Source: Lachnospiraceae bacterium
GTDB taxonomy: Bacteria > Bacillota > Clostridia > Lachnospirales > Lachnospiraceae
DNA length: 39,237 bases
Direction of reading: 5' to 3'
NCBI GenBank assembly: GCA_021205385.1
Contig: JAJPXQ010000004.1
Location: 1 to 39,237, forward strand
Shown piece after piece: positions 24,468 through 34,364 of the stretch (position 1 is its first letter; each line of letters starts with the position of its first letter). The notes beneath the pieces were generated by a model, which saw only the letters and a list, made by a program, of their open reading frames with translations, was not told where the DNA came from and ran no database searches. Position numbers and translations under genes: made by a program.

Positions 24468-26801
24468 ATGGCCGTCACTGTAGTGCCGATGAAAGGGAAA
24501 AAGCAGAATACAAAAAAGGCCCGGGAAGAGCAACCCGGAAAACGGCATGGTACATCCGGGACGAAGACTGCCAGAGACATTGTCAGGGAGAATGTCTGCA
24601 CTTATTTTAACTTTATTTTTGCTTTTCTGGCGCTGCTGCTGTGTCTGGTCGGGGCCTTTCGGAGTCTTACTTTCCTGCCCATTATCATTATAAATACGCT
24701 GATTGGCATTATTCAGGAGCTGCGGGCGAAGAAGGTTCTGGATGAGATGAATATGCTGGGCGCGATCCGGGCGACTGTCGAGCGCAACGGGGAGAGCCTT
24801 GTGATTCCTGTTGATGAACTAAGGCGCGGCGATCTTATGCTCCTGAAAGCAGGAAATCAGATCTGCGCGGACGGTCAGGTGACGGAAGGAGAGATCCAGG
24901 TCAATGAGGCGCTGCTGACCGGTGAGTCGGACGATGTCACGAAGCGGCCGGGGGACAGGCTGATCTCCGGCAGCTTTGTTGTATCCGGGGAATGTCGCGC
25001 CAGGCTGATTGCCGTGGGTGATGATTCTTACATTTCCAGGCTGACGCGTGAGGCACAGTCCATGAATGCGAAAGAACAGTCCCGGATGCTGCGCTCTCTG
25101 GACGGTATTCTGAAGTTTGTGGGCGTTGCGCTGGTGCCCATTGGGATTGCGCTGTTCCTGCAGGGCTATTATGTGAATCACGAGACGCTGGCAGACAGCG
25201 TCACCTCGATGGTGGCGGCGCTGATCGGGATGATTCCGGAGGGGCTGTACCTGCTGACAAGTGTGACGCTTGTAGTCAGTTCCATGCGTCTTGCCCGCAG
25301 GAAGGTACTGCTTCATGATATGAAGAGTATCGAGACGCTGGCGAGAGTCGATGTCCTGTGCGTGGACAAGACCGGAACGATCACGGAGAATACCATGGAG
25401 GTGCGGGATCTGATCCCGGCGGAGGATTACAGCGCGGACAAGCTGCCGGAATTCTCCGGAATTCTGGGAGATTTCGCGGCCGCCATGAGCAGCGATAATG
25501 CTACCATGCAGGCGATGAAGGCGTATTTTCAGAAGCGGGGCGGCCTGCATGTGAGAAAGGTCGTTCCTTTTTCGCCCGTCTATAAGTACAGTGCCGTGGC
25601 CTTCGAGGAGGGGGCCTATGTGCTGGGTGCGCCGGAGTTTGTGCTGCGGGATGGTTTCGTAAAGGTAATGGATACCGTGGAGAGCTATGCAGGACGTGGA
25701 TATCGTGTGCTGGTTCTGGCGTCCTATCCGTCGGAGCCGGATGGTAAGGTACTTACGGAGGCGGCGATTCCGCTTTGTTTTATCCTGTTGTCGAATCCGG
25801 TGAGAAAGACGGCGGCGGAGACCTTCGCCTACTTCGAGGAGCAGGGCGTGGAGATCAAGGTGATCTCCGGCGATACACCCCGTACGGTCTCGGAGGCGGC
25901 GAAGGAGGCGAAGATTTGCGGAGCGGAGCGGTACGTGGATGCGACTACATTGAAGACAGAGCATCAGATTGAGGCGGCCATGCGGGAGTATACGGTCTTT
26001 GGACGGGTCACGCCGGAGCAGAAACGGCAGATGATCCGGGCGCTTCAGCATCAGGGGCATACGGTCGCCATGACCGGGGACGGCGTCAACGATGTGCTGG
26101 CGCTCAAGGACGCGGACTGCAGCGTGGCGATGGCTTCCGGCAGCGATGCTGCCGCGCAGGCGTCCCAGGTCGTGCTGCTGGATTCGGATTTCTCCTGCAT
26201 GCCGCAGGTTGTGCTGGAGGGACGCCGTGTGGTCAACAATATTCAGCGTTCCGCGGGACTGTTTCTTGTCAAAAATATTTTTTCATTTTTGCTGGCTCTC
26301 TTTTCCCTGATCACGGTCTATACTTATCCGCTGGAGCCTGCGCAGATCTCCCTGATCAGTATGTTTACCATCGGAATTCCGGGTTTCTTCCTTGCGATGG
26401 AGCCGAACAGGGAGCGTATCAGCGGGAGTTTTCTGAAAAATGTCTTTGCAAAGGCGCTTCCGGCCGCAGTTACCGATACGCTTGCAGTGGCGGCTCTGGT
26501 GGTGTTCGGCGATACCTTCGGTGTGGCTTCAGATGATATCTCCACTGCCGCGACGATGCTGCTCGCGATCGTCGGGTTTATGATCCTGTACAGGACAATC
26601 AGTCCGCCAACGCGCTTTCAGTGGGTCATTTTCATCGGGTCAATCGCCGGACTCCTGCTGTGCAGTTTTTGTCTGCCGGAGCTTTTCTCTCTGAGCGGCA
26701 TGTCGGTGAAGTGTATCATGCTCTTTGTTCTCTTCTCTATTGCGACGGAGCCGGTGTTCCGTTACCTGTCTCTGCTGGCGGACAGAGTCCGCTCATATTG
26801 A
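24468..26801 (+). CDS. Cation-translocating P-type ATPase (CtpE-like)
   Basis: This 777-residue pump has the full P-type set: LLTGES in the actuator domain, phosphorylation site Asp300 in VDKTGTIT, and the hinge TGDGVNDVLALKDAD. The membrane-helix-4 motif is MIPEGLYLL, with PEGL in place of the PEAL or PEGF seen in other groups. That feature and the overall layout recall mycobacterial CtpE, described as a calcium transporter. No heavy-metal CPC motif or N-terminal metal-binding domain is present. The basic N-terminus (residues 9-30) is unusual. The start follows AAGGAG. The ion is not certain; calcium is the best guess. Confidence 0.88.
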   Translation: MAVTVVPMKGKKQNTKKAREEQPGKRHGTSGTKTARDIVRENVCTYFNFIFAFLALLLCLVGAFRSLTFLPIIIINTLIGIIQELRAKKVLDEMNMLGAIRATVERNGESLVIPVDELRRGDLMLLKAGNQICADGQVTEGEIQVNEALLTGESDDVTKRPGDRLISGSFVVSGECRARLIAVGDDSYISRLTREAQSMNAKEQSRMLRSLDGILKFVGVALVPIGIALFLQGYYVNHETLADSVTSMVAALIGMIPEGLYLLTSVTLVVSSMRLARRKVLLHDMKSIETLARVDVLCVDKTGTITENTMEVRDLIPAEDYSADKLPEFSGILGDFAAAMSSDNATMQAMKAYFQKRGGLHVRKVVPFSPVYKYSAVAFEEGAYVLGAPEFVLRDGFVKVMDTVESYAGRGYRVLVLASYPSEPDGKVLTEAAIPLCFILLSNPVRKTAAETFAYFEEQGVEIKVISGDTPRTVSEAAKEAKICGAERYVDATTLKTEHQIEAAMREYTVFGRVTPEQKRQMIRALQHQGHTVAMTGDGVNDVLALKDADCSVAMASGSDAAAQASQVVLLDSDFSCMPQVVLEGRRVVNNIQRSAGLFLVKNIFSFLLALFSLITVYTYPLEPAQISLISMFTIGIPGFFLAMEPNRERISGSFLKNVFAKALPAAVTDTLAVAALVVFGDTFGVASDDISTAATMLLAIVGFMILYRTISPPTRFQWVIFIGSIAGLLLCSFCLPELFSLSGMSVKCIMLFVLFSIATEPVFRYLSLLADRVRSY

Positions 26802-26808
26802 ATTCAAA

Positions 26809-26839
26809 ATGGAAATAATATGGAAATAAAATGGAAACA
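26809..26839. repeat. Three 11-bp-spaced direct repeats (ATGGAAAYA)
   Basis: ATGGAAATA at 26809, ATGGAAATA at 26820 and ATGGAAACA at 26831 recur with an 11-bp period, close to one helical turn, ending 6 bases before the -35 box of the following gene. They could bind a regulator on one DNA face, or be an A-rich upstream element. Confidence 0.55.
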
Positions 26840-26845
26840 AAACGG

Positions 26846-26874
26846 TTGACAGGTACGCTACCTTGTATTACAAT
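26846..26874 (+). promoter_or_regulatory. Sigma-A promoter of the HTH-Uma2 gene
   Basis: A perfect -35 TTGACA (26846-26851) and -10 TACAAT (26869-26874) are spaced 17 bases apart. The Shine-Dalgarno AAAGGAGGTG begins only 6 bases after the -10, so the transcript leader is very short. Confidence 0.75.
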
Positions 26875-26897
26875 ACAGTAAAAGGAGGTGTGCATGG

Positions 26898-27722
26898 ATG
26901 ACAGTAGAGGAGATGCGGAAGAGGAAAAAGGAGCTGGGGTACACGAATGAGATGATTTCCGAGTGGTCGTTTGTGCCCCTGGGGACGGTACAGAAGATCT
27001 TTTCCGGTGCGACAGAGTCGCCGCGCTATGAGACGATGCGGGCTCTGGAGCGGGTGCTCGACGCGCCCTGGCTTGCAGAGAAGAAGCCGGCCTCGGACAG
27101 CCTGATGCTTCGGGAGTCGGCCCCTGCTTTCGGTGTCACGCAGCAGAAGGTGCAGGGAGAATATACATTGAAAGATTATTATGAGCTGCCCGAGGAGCGT
27201 AGAGTAGAGTTGATTGACGGTGTCCTCTACGATATGGCGGCACCCTCATCGGTTCACCAGATTCTGATTTCTGAGATCTGGAGTGTGCTGCGGGAGTATA
27301 TCCGGAAAAAGGGTGGGAAATGCATGGCGATGGTATCCCCGCTGGACGTGCAGCTTGACCGCGACGACAGGACGATGGTGCAGCCGGATGTGGTTGTCGT
27401 CTGTGATCGAAGCAAGATCATCCTGCGCTGCATCTACGGCGCGCCGGATCTTGTTGTGGAGATTCTCTCGAAGTCCACGCGGAAGAAGGATATGTTTGTC
27501 AAGCTGAACAAGTATATGAACGCCGGCGTGCGGGAGTACTGGCTTGTCGATCCGAAGCAGAAGCGTGTAATCGTATACCACTTCGAGACTGATGATTATC
27601 CGGCTATTTATGGCTTCGGTTCGAAGATTCCTGTGGGCATCTTTGACGGGGACTGTGAGGTGGACTTTCAGCAGATTTATGAGTATGTGGAGTTCATGTA
27701 TGAAAAAGGAGAGGTGGAGTAG
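26898..27722 (+). CDS. HTH domain fused to Uma2 family (DUF820) PD-(D/E)XK nuclease-like protein
   Basis: The 274-residue protein has an N-terminal helix-turn-helix (about residues 1-55; FVPLGTVQKIFSG is the recognition-helix region, lambda-repressor-like) joined by a linker to a Uma2 domain (about 88-265). The Uma2 core shows VQPDVVVVCD, PDLVVEILSKSTRKKDM and REYWLVDP. Uma2 proteins are predicted restriction-endonuclease-fold enzymes, but their function is not established. An ATG at 26894 in another frame is ignored; ATG 26898 follows AAAGGAGGTG. The HTH suggests it may bind its own control region, where three direct repeats lie. No transposase or methylase is adjacent. Confidence 0.85.
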   Translation: MTVEEMRKRKKELGYTNEMISEWSFVPLGTVQKIFSGATESPRYETMRALERVLDAPWLAEKKPASDSLMLRESAPAFGVTQQKVQGEYTLKDYYELPEERRVELIDGVLYDMAAPSSVHQILISEIWSVLREYIRKKGGKCMAMVSPLDVQLDRDDRTMVQPDVVVVCDRSKIILRCIYGAPDLVVEILSKSTRKKDMFVKLNKYMNAGVREYWLVDPKQKRVIVYHFETDDYPAIYGFGSKIPVGIFDGDCEVDFQQIYEYVEFMYEKGEVE

Positions 27723-27796
27723 GATGATGATTTAGAAAACTTCACAAAAACCCAACTATTTTCATTGCAAAAATTGAAAATATAGACAAAAGATTA

Positions 27797-27825
27797 TTGA
27801 CAATCGTTTCACAGTGTGGTAATGT
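27797..27825 (+). promoter_or_regulatory. Promoter of the glpP operon
   Basis: TTGACA (27797-27802) and TAATGT (27820-27825) are spaced 17 bases apart. The predicted start near 27832 gives a leader of about 148 bases that contains a long hairpin. The gap 27723-27979 otherwise holds no recognisable gene. Confidence 0.6.
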
Positions 27826-27890
27826 TAGCATAGAAGTTGAGCACAGATAACTATATCCAGGAACTGAATATCGTGCGCATGAGATTGGAG

Positions 27891-27930
27891 AGCGAAGATG
27901 ATTTGTGGAAATACCACAGATTTCTTCGCT
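27891..27930 (+). promoter_or_regulatory. Long leader hairpin, candidate GlpP antitermination target
   Basis: AGCGAAGA (27891-27898) pairs with TCTTCGCT (27923-27930), and inside it ATTTGTGG (27901-27908) pairs with CCACAGAT (27914-27921) around a 5-base loop. That makes about 16 base pairs with one small internal loop. It lies in the leader of the glpP operon. GlpP in Bacillus prevents termination at inverted repeats in the leaders of glp genes, so this is a natural target; the U-tract after the stem is weak (GTATTTATG). Confidence 0.55.
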
Positions 27931-27979
27931 GTATTTATGCATAGAAGAAAATCCTTTTTAAATAAAGGCGGGGAGAGTA

Positions 27980-28543
27980 ATGAGAAAAATATTTCAGGAT
28001 GCGTTGGCGGAAAGCTCCGTCATTGCGGCGATCAAGAGCGACGAGGGACTTCAGAGATGCCTGAAGTCTGAGAGCCGGATCATCTTTATTCTATATGGTG
28101 ACATCTGCAATATATCCGATATTGTGAGTAAGATAAAGAAGAGCGGAAAGATTGCGCTCGTCCATGTGGACCTCATCAATGGATTAAGTTCCAGAGAAAT
28201 CGTAGTGGATTTCATAAAGAAGTATACCAGTGCGGATGGTATTATCACCACCAAACCGGCTCTTATCAAGCGCGCGAAAGAGCTGTCACTCTGCACAGTG
28301 CTTCGTATATTTGCTCTGGATTCTATGGCATATGAGAATATTGAGCGGCAGGTGCGATCGGCCGGCCCGGATGTCATAGAAGTTCTGCCGGGAATGATGC
28401 CCAAGATCATAGCCCACATCTGCAGACAGATTCCAACCCCGGTGATTGCCGGCGGACTTGTCTCGGAGAAAAGAGATGCGATGGAGCTGCTGAATGCAGG
28501 GGCGATCTGTGTGTCCACTACGAATCCCGGACTCTGGAAATAG
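27980..28543 (+). CDS. glpP: Glycerol-3-phosphate-responsive antiterminator
   Basis: GlpP binds glycerol 3-phosphate and leader mRNA to allow transcription of glycerol genes. The 187-residue protein has the TIM-barrel-like sequence of the family: ALVHVDLINGLSSREIVVDF, GIITTKPALIKRAKELSL, VLPGMMPKI and PVIAGGLVSEKRDA. Length is normal. ATG 27980 follows GGGGAGAG. It is the first gene of an operon with an Ldh_2-family dehydrogenase, glpK and malic enzyme, and a long hairpin sits in its own leader, so it may control its own operon. Confidence 0.95.
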   Translation: MRKIFQDALAESSVIAAIKSDEGLQRCLKSESRIIFILYGDICNISDIVSKIKKSGKIALVHVDLINGLSSREIVVDFIKKYTSADGIITTKPALIKRAKELSLCTVLRIFALDSMAYENIERQVRSAGPDVIEVLPGMMPKIIAHICRQIPTPVIAGGLVSEKRDAMELLNAGAICVSTTNPGLWK

Positions 28544-28580
28544 TCATGTAAATTATGATAAGACAGGAGGCAGTGAAAGA

Positions 28581-29687
28581 ATGGAGACAAGACCGTACGT
28601 ATCATGGCAACTGATGAATGATTTCCTGACCGATGCCTTTGAGGGATTTGGCGTTCCACGGAAGGACGCAGCGCTCTGCGCTGACGTGCTGCTGGAGAGC
28701 GATCGTCGGGGTATTGAGAGCCACGGCTGCAATCGCTTCAAGCCGATTTACATTGACCGCATCAAGGCAGGAATTTTAAACCCGGTGACGAAGATAGACA
28801 TTGTAAAGGAGACCCCGACGACTGCGGTGCTGGATGCGAATGACGGCATGGGGATGGTTGCGGCCCGGAAAGCCATGGAAATCTGCATTGAGAAAGCGCA
28901 TAAATATGGCACAGGCATGGTGGCGGTACGCAATTCCTCTCACTATGGCATCGCCGGTTACTGGACATCCATGGCAGTTGCTGAAAATATGATTGGCATG
29001 AGTGGTACGAATGCAAGGCCGTCCATTGCGCCCACATTCGGCGTGGAAAATATGCTCGGCACGAATCCGCTTTCCTTTGCCATGCCGAGTGACGAGGCCT
29101 TTCCGTTTTCGATCGACTGTGCCACATCGATTATCCAGAACGGAAAGATCGAGTATTATGCCAGAATCGGCCATGATACTCCGGCCGGCTGCGTGATCGA
29201 CCGGGACGGAAAGGAAATGACGGACAGCGCACAGATCATAAAAGATATCCGCAGCGATAAAGCGGCGCTCGCACCGCTTGGCGGTATTGGCGAGACGCTT
29301 GGCGGCTATAAGGGTTACGGCTATGCGACTGTGGTGGAAATTCTTTCTGCTGCATTGCAGTCAGGGATTTTCCTGAAGGCGCTGGAGGGCAAAAATGAGG
29401 ATGGCTCCATAAGGCCGTATCATCTGGGGCACTTCTTCATGGCGATCGATACGGAGGCCTTCATGGGTGCGGACGCTTTCAAGAAAACCTGTGGGGATAT
29501 CCTGCGCGGGCTTCGGGCTTCTAAAAAAGCCCCGGGACAGGAACGTATCTACACGGCGGGGGAGAAGGAATATCTGGTATGGCAGGAGCGGAAAGACAAA
29601 GGTGTACCTGTCAATGAATCGGTACAAAAAGAAATTCTGGAGGTAAGAAACGAGCTCGGGCTGAGTTACCGTTTCCCCTTTGAATAA
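28581..29687 (+). CDS. Ldh_2-family malate/L-lactate (2-hydroxyacid) dehydrogenase
   Basis: Enzymes of this family (YlbC, AllD, ComC, Mdh2) reduce 2-oxoacids such as pyruvate, oxaloacetate or related compounds with NAD(P)H. The 368-residue protein has RRGIESHGCNRF with the conserved His, the catalytic region RNSSHYGIAGYW, LGTNPLSFAMP, and GGYKGYGYA. ATG 28581 follows CAGGAGG; an upstream extension would overlap glpP. It lies 37 bases after glpP and 28 before glpK, so it belongs to the glycerol operon. The exact substrate cannot be read from sequence; malate would fit best with the malic enzyme at the end of the operon. Confidence 0.9.
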   Translation: METRPYVSWQLMNDFLTDAFEGFGVPRKDAALCADVLLESDRRGIESHGCNRFKPIYIDRIKAGILNPVTKIDIVKETPTTAVLDANDGMGMVAARKAMEICIEKAHKYGTGMVAVRNSSHYGIAGYWTSMAVAENMIGMSGTNARPSIAPTFGVENMLGTNPLSFAMPSDEAFPFSIDCATSIIQNGKIEYYARIGHDTPAGCVIDRDGKEMTDSAQIIKDIRSDKAALAPLGGIGETLGGYKGYGYATVVEILSAALQSGIFLKALEGKNEDGSIRPYHLGHFFMAIDTEAFMGADAFKKTCGDILRGLRASKKAPGQERIYTAGEKEYLVWQERKDKGVPVNESVQKEILEVRNELGLSYRFPFE

Positions 29688-29703
29688 AATACCGAAGCGA
29701 TAA

Positions 29704-31209
<1,506 letters not shown>

Positions 31210-31229
31210 GCAGAAGGAGAACATACTTT

Positions 31230-32417
31230 ATGGAAGAAAAGCTTACAGTGGCTCAGAGAAGTCTGAAACTGCATGAGGACTGCAGGGGGAAGATCGAGAT
31301 ACACGCGAGGGTTCCGGTGAGGAATAAGGACGACCTGTCGCTGGCCTACACGCCGGGTGTCGCACAGCCCTGCCTGGAAATTCAGAAGGATATTGACAAA
31401 TCTTATGTCTATACAAACCGCTGGAATACCTGTCTCGTGGTGACGGACGGCAGCGCGGTGCTTGGCCTTGGCGATATTGGCCCGGAGGCGGGGATGCCTG
31501 TCATGGAAGGCAAATGCGTGCTCTTCAAGGAGTTCGGAAATGTGGACGCCTTTCCGCTCTGTATCAAAAGCCACGATGTGGATGAGATTGTGAATACTGT
31601 TTATATGATTTCCGGGAGCTGCGGCGGCGTGAACCTGGAGGATATTTCGGCTCCGCGCTGTTTCGAGATTGAGCAAAAGCTCAAGGAAAAATGTGATATT
31701 CCGATTTTTCATGACGACCAGCATGGGACCGCTGTCATCACGCTGGCGGGACTCACTAATGCGCTGCGCCTGGTCGGAAAGAGGCTGGAGGATATCCGGA
31801 TCGCCGTGAGCGGGGCGGGCTCTGCCGCGATAGCGATTACGAAGCTTCTGTTGAGCGCTGGCGTGCGGGATATTACGCTGTGCGACCGTACGGGCGCCAT
31901 TTATGAAGGACGCAGGGAAGGTATGAATCCGGTCAAGGAGGAGATGGCGAAGGTCACGAATCCGGACAAAATTCAGGGAAAGCTTTCCGATATCGTAAAA
32001 GGAGCGGATGTGTTTATCGGGGTCAGCGCACCGGGCAGCCTGACGACAGATATGGTGCGCACGATGGCGGAGGATGCCATTATCTTCGCCTGTGCGAATC
32101 CGACGCCGGAGATTTTTCCGGATGAGGCGAAGGCAGGAGGCGCCAGGGTTGTCGCGACCGGTCGCAGTGATTACCCGAACCAGATTAATAATGTGCTCGC
32201 ATTTCCGGGAATCTTCCGCGGCGCTTTCGATGTGAGGGCGAGCGACATCAACGAGGAGATGAAGATCGCGGCGGCCCGGGCGCTGGCGGGATTGATCTCC
32301 GATGATGAACTCTCTGAGGACTATATCATTCCGGCGGCCTTCGATCCGCGCGTGGGAAAAGCGGTTGCCGCGGCGGTCGCGGAGGCGGCGAGAAAGAGCG
32401 GAGTGGCGAGGATATAA
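31230..32417 (+). CDS. NAD(P)-dependent malic enzyme
   Basis: Malic enzyme decarboxylates malate to pyruvate and CO2, reducing NAD(P). The 395-residue bacterial short form has LAYTPGVAQPCLEI, TDGSAVLGLGDIGPEAGMPV, the metal site IFHDDQHGTAV, and a Rossmann motif SGAGSAAIAI. AAGGAG lies upstream of ATG 31230. The 20-base gap after glpK makes it the last gene of the glycerol operon. With the upstream Ldh_2 dehydrogenase it could shuttle reducing power between cofactor pools through malate and pyruvate. NAD or NADP preference is not assigned. Confidence 0.95.
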   Translation: MEEKLTVAQRSLKLHEDCRGKIEIHARVPVRNKDDLSLAYTPGVAQPCLEIQKDIDKSYVYTNRWNTCLVVTDGSAVLGLGDIGPEAGMPVMEGKCVLFKEFGNVDAFPLCIKSHDVDEIVNTVYMISGSCGGVNLEDISAPRCFEIEQKLKEKCDIPIFHDDQHGTAVITLAGLTNALRLVGKRLEDIRIAVSGAGSAAIAITKLLLSAGVRDITLCDRTGAIYEGRREGMNPVKEEMAKVTNPDKIQGKLSDIVKGADVFIGVSAPGSLTTDMVRTMAEDAIIFACANPTPEIFPDEAKAGGARVVATGRSDYPNQINNVLAFPGIFRGAFDVRASDINEEMKIAAARALAGLISDDELSEDYIIPAAFDPRVGKAVAAAVAEAARKSGVARI

Positions 32418-32525
32418 ATAATGAAAAGGAAAGGGGATGTGGCCTATAGAAAAGTGAAGGTGTTATCTGTCAGTTGCATTTAAGATATGGACATGTCGAA
32501 ACGAGAGAGAAAAGGAGATGAAAAG

Positions 32526-34358
32526 ATGAAGAAAAAGAACGCAAGATTTTGGGTTGTCATTGCACTGGTTATATGCCTTATCAGTTCTGTTGGTGCCTCT
32601 ATTGTGCAGACGGATGGCGGAACGATTACCTATCATGACATTACGGTAGTCACAGACAGCGGGCATGAGCTGGACGCTCTTCTGCTCGTCCCGGATACGG
32701 CTACTGTCGACAATCCGGCTCCTGCGATTGTCGTCAGCCATGGCTGGTATAACAATCGGGAAATGCAGGATCTGAACTATGTTGAGTATGCCAGACGCGG
32801 TTATGTAGTGATTTCCATCAGTATGTATGGACATGGAGATTCGGAAGCTCTGGAAAATGGAGTCTGGTGGGATGATGAAAATAACGCAAATGGCATGTAT
32901 GACGCAGTGAAATATCTCTCCCGGCTTCCTTATGTAGATGCAAGCCGGATCGGCATTACCGGTCATTCCAATGGAGGACTTGCCAGTCGTCAGGCGATGC
33001 TCCAGGATTATGATGGCCTGATCGCGGCGGCGCTGATTGTTTCCAATGATGCGGATTATTATGATGAAGACGGGAACTTCAGCAATCTCTACGGAAGCCG
33101 CGACGTCGGTATTGTTGCGTGCCAGTATGATGAATTTTTCCATCGTGTCACACTGGAAGACGGAAGTAAAACTGCTCCCAGGGATTATATGAATCAGGTT
33201 ACTGCTCAGTCCTTCCTGTATTTTGGAGAGGACCCGACCGGTCTTGAGACGAGAAACAGCGGAACAGTCTATACGGAGGAAATCGACGGAGAAGAAGCGA
33301 TGCGCGTGATTTATAATCCTGCGATTACCCATCCGTGGGCCCATTTCTCAAAGACAGTAGTCTCCTACAGTGTAGATTTCTTTGACCAGGCGCTGGGAGC
33401 TCCCACGCAGCTGGCAAATACGGATCAGATATGGCAGTTTAAGGCGTTTTTCAATGCTCTTGGAGTTTTTGGCTTCTTTATGTTTGCGGTCTTCTGCGCG
33501 ATTGCGCTGACAGATACTGCGTATTTCGCGGAGCTGAAAGCAGACGGGACAGTAGAGCCGTTGCCGGCTCCGACCGGAAAAGGAAAGGCCTGGTATTGGG
33601 GCGGGCTTGCCGCAGGCGCGATATTTGGTATTATCGCTTACCCGTTGCTTTATACATGGTGCAATAATAATCGACCGGATTTCCTCAATCAGTTTCCGTC
33701 TTTCTATATCGGGATGTGGACACTGTTGTGCGGACTGTTTACAATCCTGATGCTGGTTTTGTCTTACAATCTCAATGGAAAGAAGAATGGACTTGATCTT
33801 GCGGAACGCGGTATTGTTATGAACAAAAAGAAGGCGTGGAAGACCATTGTTCTTTCACTTACGGTTGTAGTCGCCACTTATGCGATCGTATTCCTTTCCG
33901 ATTATTTGTTCCTTACTGACTATCGCCTGTGGTGCTTCACGACGATTCGCGCTTTTGCGCCGCAGCACTTCGTGACAATTGCTAAGTACCTGATTTTCTG
34001 GCTGGTATACTACATTGCGTTGTCGGTTGCGACAAATGGTTTCAATTTTGTCAAGCTTGGCAAGAATAACTGGCTCAGCACGATTGTACAGATGTTCTTC
34101 GTGTTCATTGGGCCGGAAATTATGATTGGCGTTCAGTACATCACTTTCTTTAACACCGGTTATATGTGGACAGAGACAGCCGGAGTTGGCGGCTCCATCA
34201 TTGGAATCTGGCTGTACCCGATCGTGTTCATCCTGCCGGTGGCGGCGCTTGTCTGTAACCTGATTTATCGCAAGACAAAGAATCCGTATATCGGAGGTAT
34301 TATCATGGGTGTGATCGTCTGCACGATTACTGTGACGAATACGCTTACCCTGGGGTAA
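32526..34358 (+). CDS. Membrane alpha/beta hydrolase with C-terminal multi-pass domain
   Basis: The 610-residue protein starts with a signal-anchor (about residues 8-25), then a serine-hydrolase domain: VVSHGWYNN for the oxyanion hole, nucleophile Ser148 in ITGHSNGG, a candidate acid in ACQYDEFF and a candidate His in ITHPWAHFS. After about residue 300 come eight predicted membrane helices. The hydrolase domain should face outside. ATG 32526 is chosen because AAAAGGAG lies 8 bases upstream. Substrate is unknown: a lipid, an acylated glycan or a peptide ester are possible. An MGMT-like gene follows 6 bases later. Confidence 0.82.
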   Translation: MKKKNARFWVVIALVICLISSVGASIVQTDGGTITYHDITVVTDSGHELDALLLVPDTATVDNPAPAIVVSHGWYNNREMQDLNYVEYARRGYVVISISMYGHGDSEALENGVWWDDENNANGMYDAVKYLSRLPYVDASRIGITGHSNGGLASRQAMLQDYDGLIAAALIVSNDADYYDEDGNFSNLYGSRDVGIVACQYDEFFHRVTLEDGSKTAPRDYMNQVTAQSFLYFGEDPTGLETRNSGTVYTEEIDGEEAMRVIYNPAITHPWAHFSKTVVSYSVDFFDQALGAPTQLANTDQIWQFKAFFNALGVFGFFMFAVFCAIALTDTAYFAELKADGTVEPLPAPTGKGKAWYWGGLAAGAIFGIIAYPLLYTWCNNNRPDFLNQFPSFYIGMWTLLCGLFTILMLVLSYNLNGKKNGLDLAERGIVMNKKKAWKTIVLSLTVVVATYAIVFLSDYLFLTDYRLWCFTTIRAFAPQHFVTIAKYLIFWLVYYIALSVATNGFNFVKLGKNNWLSTIVQMFFVFIGPEIMIGVQYITFFNTGYMWTETAGVGGSIIGIWLYPIVFILPVAALVCNLIYRKTKNPYIGGIIMGVIVCTITVTNTLTLG

Positions 34359-34364
34359 TCTGCT

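Noticed and set aside
24819-26060. A 413-codon minus-strand frame inside the P-type ATPase gene
   Set aside because: It is antisense to a gene with all P-type motifs intact, and its translation is rich in His and Arg with no recognisable domain.
27796-27815. A possible catabolite-repression (cre) site in the glpP promoter
   Set aside because: The palindrome-like TGACAATCGTTTCA has the central CG one base out of register with the cre consensus, so the match is not good enough to call.
27742-27942. A 66-codon minus-strand frame in the gap before glpP
   Set aside because: It overlaps the glpP promoter and leader hairpin, has no convincing ribosome binding site, and resembles no known protein.
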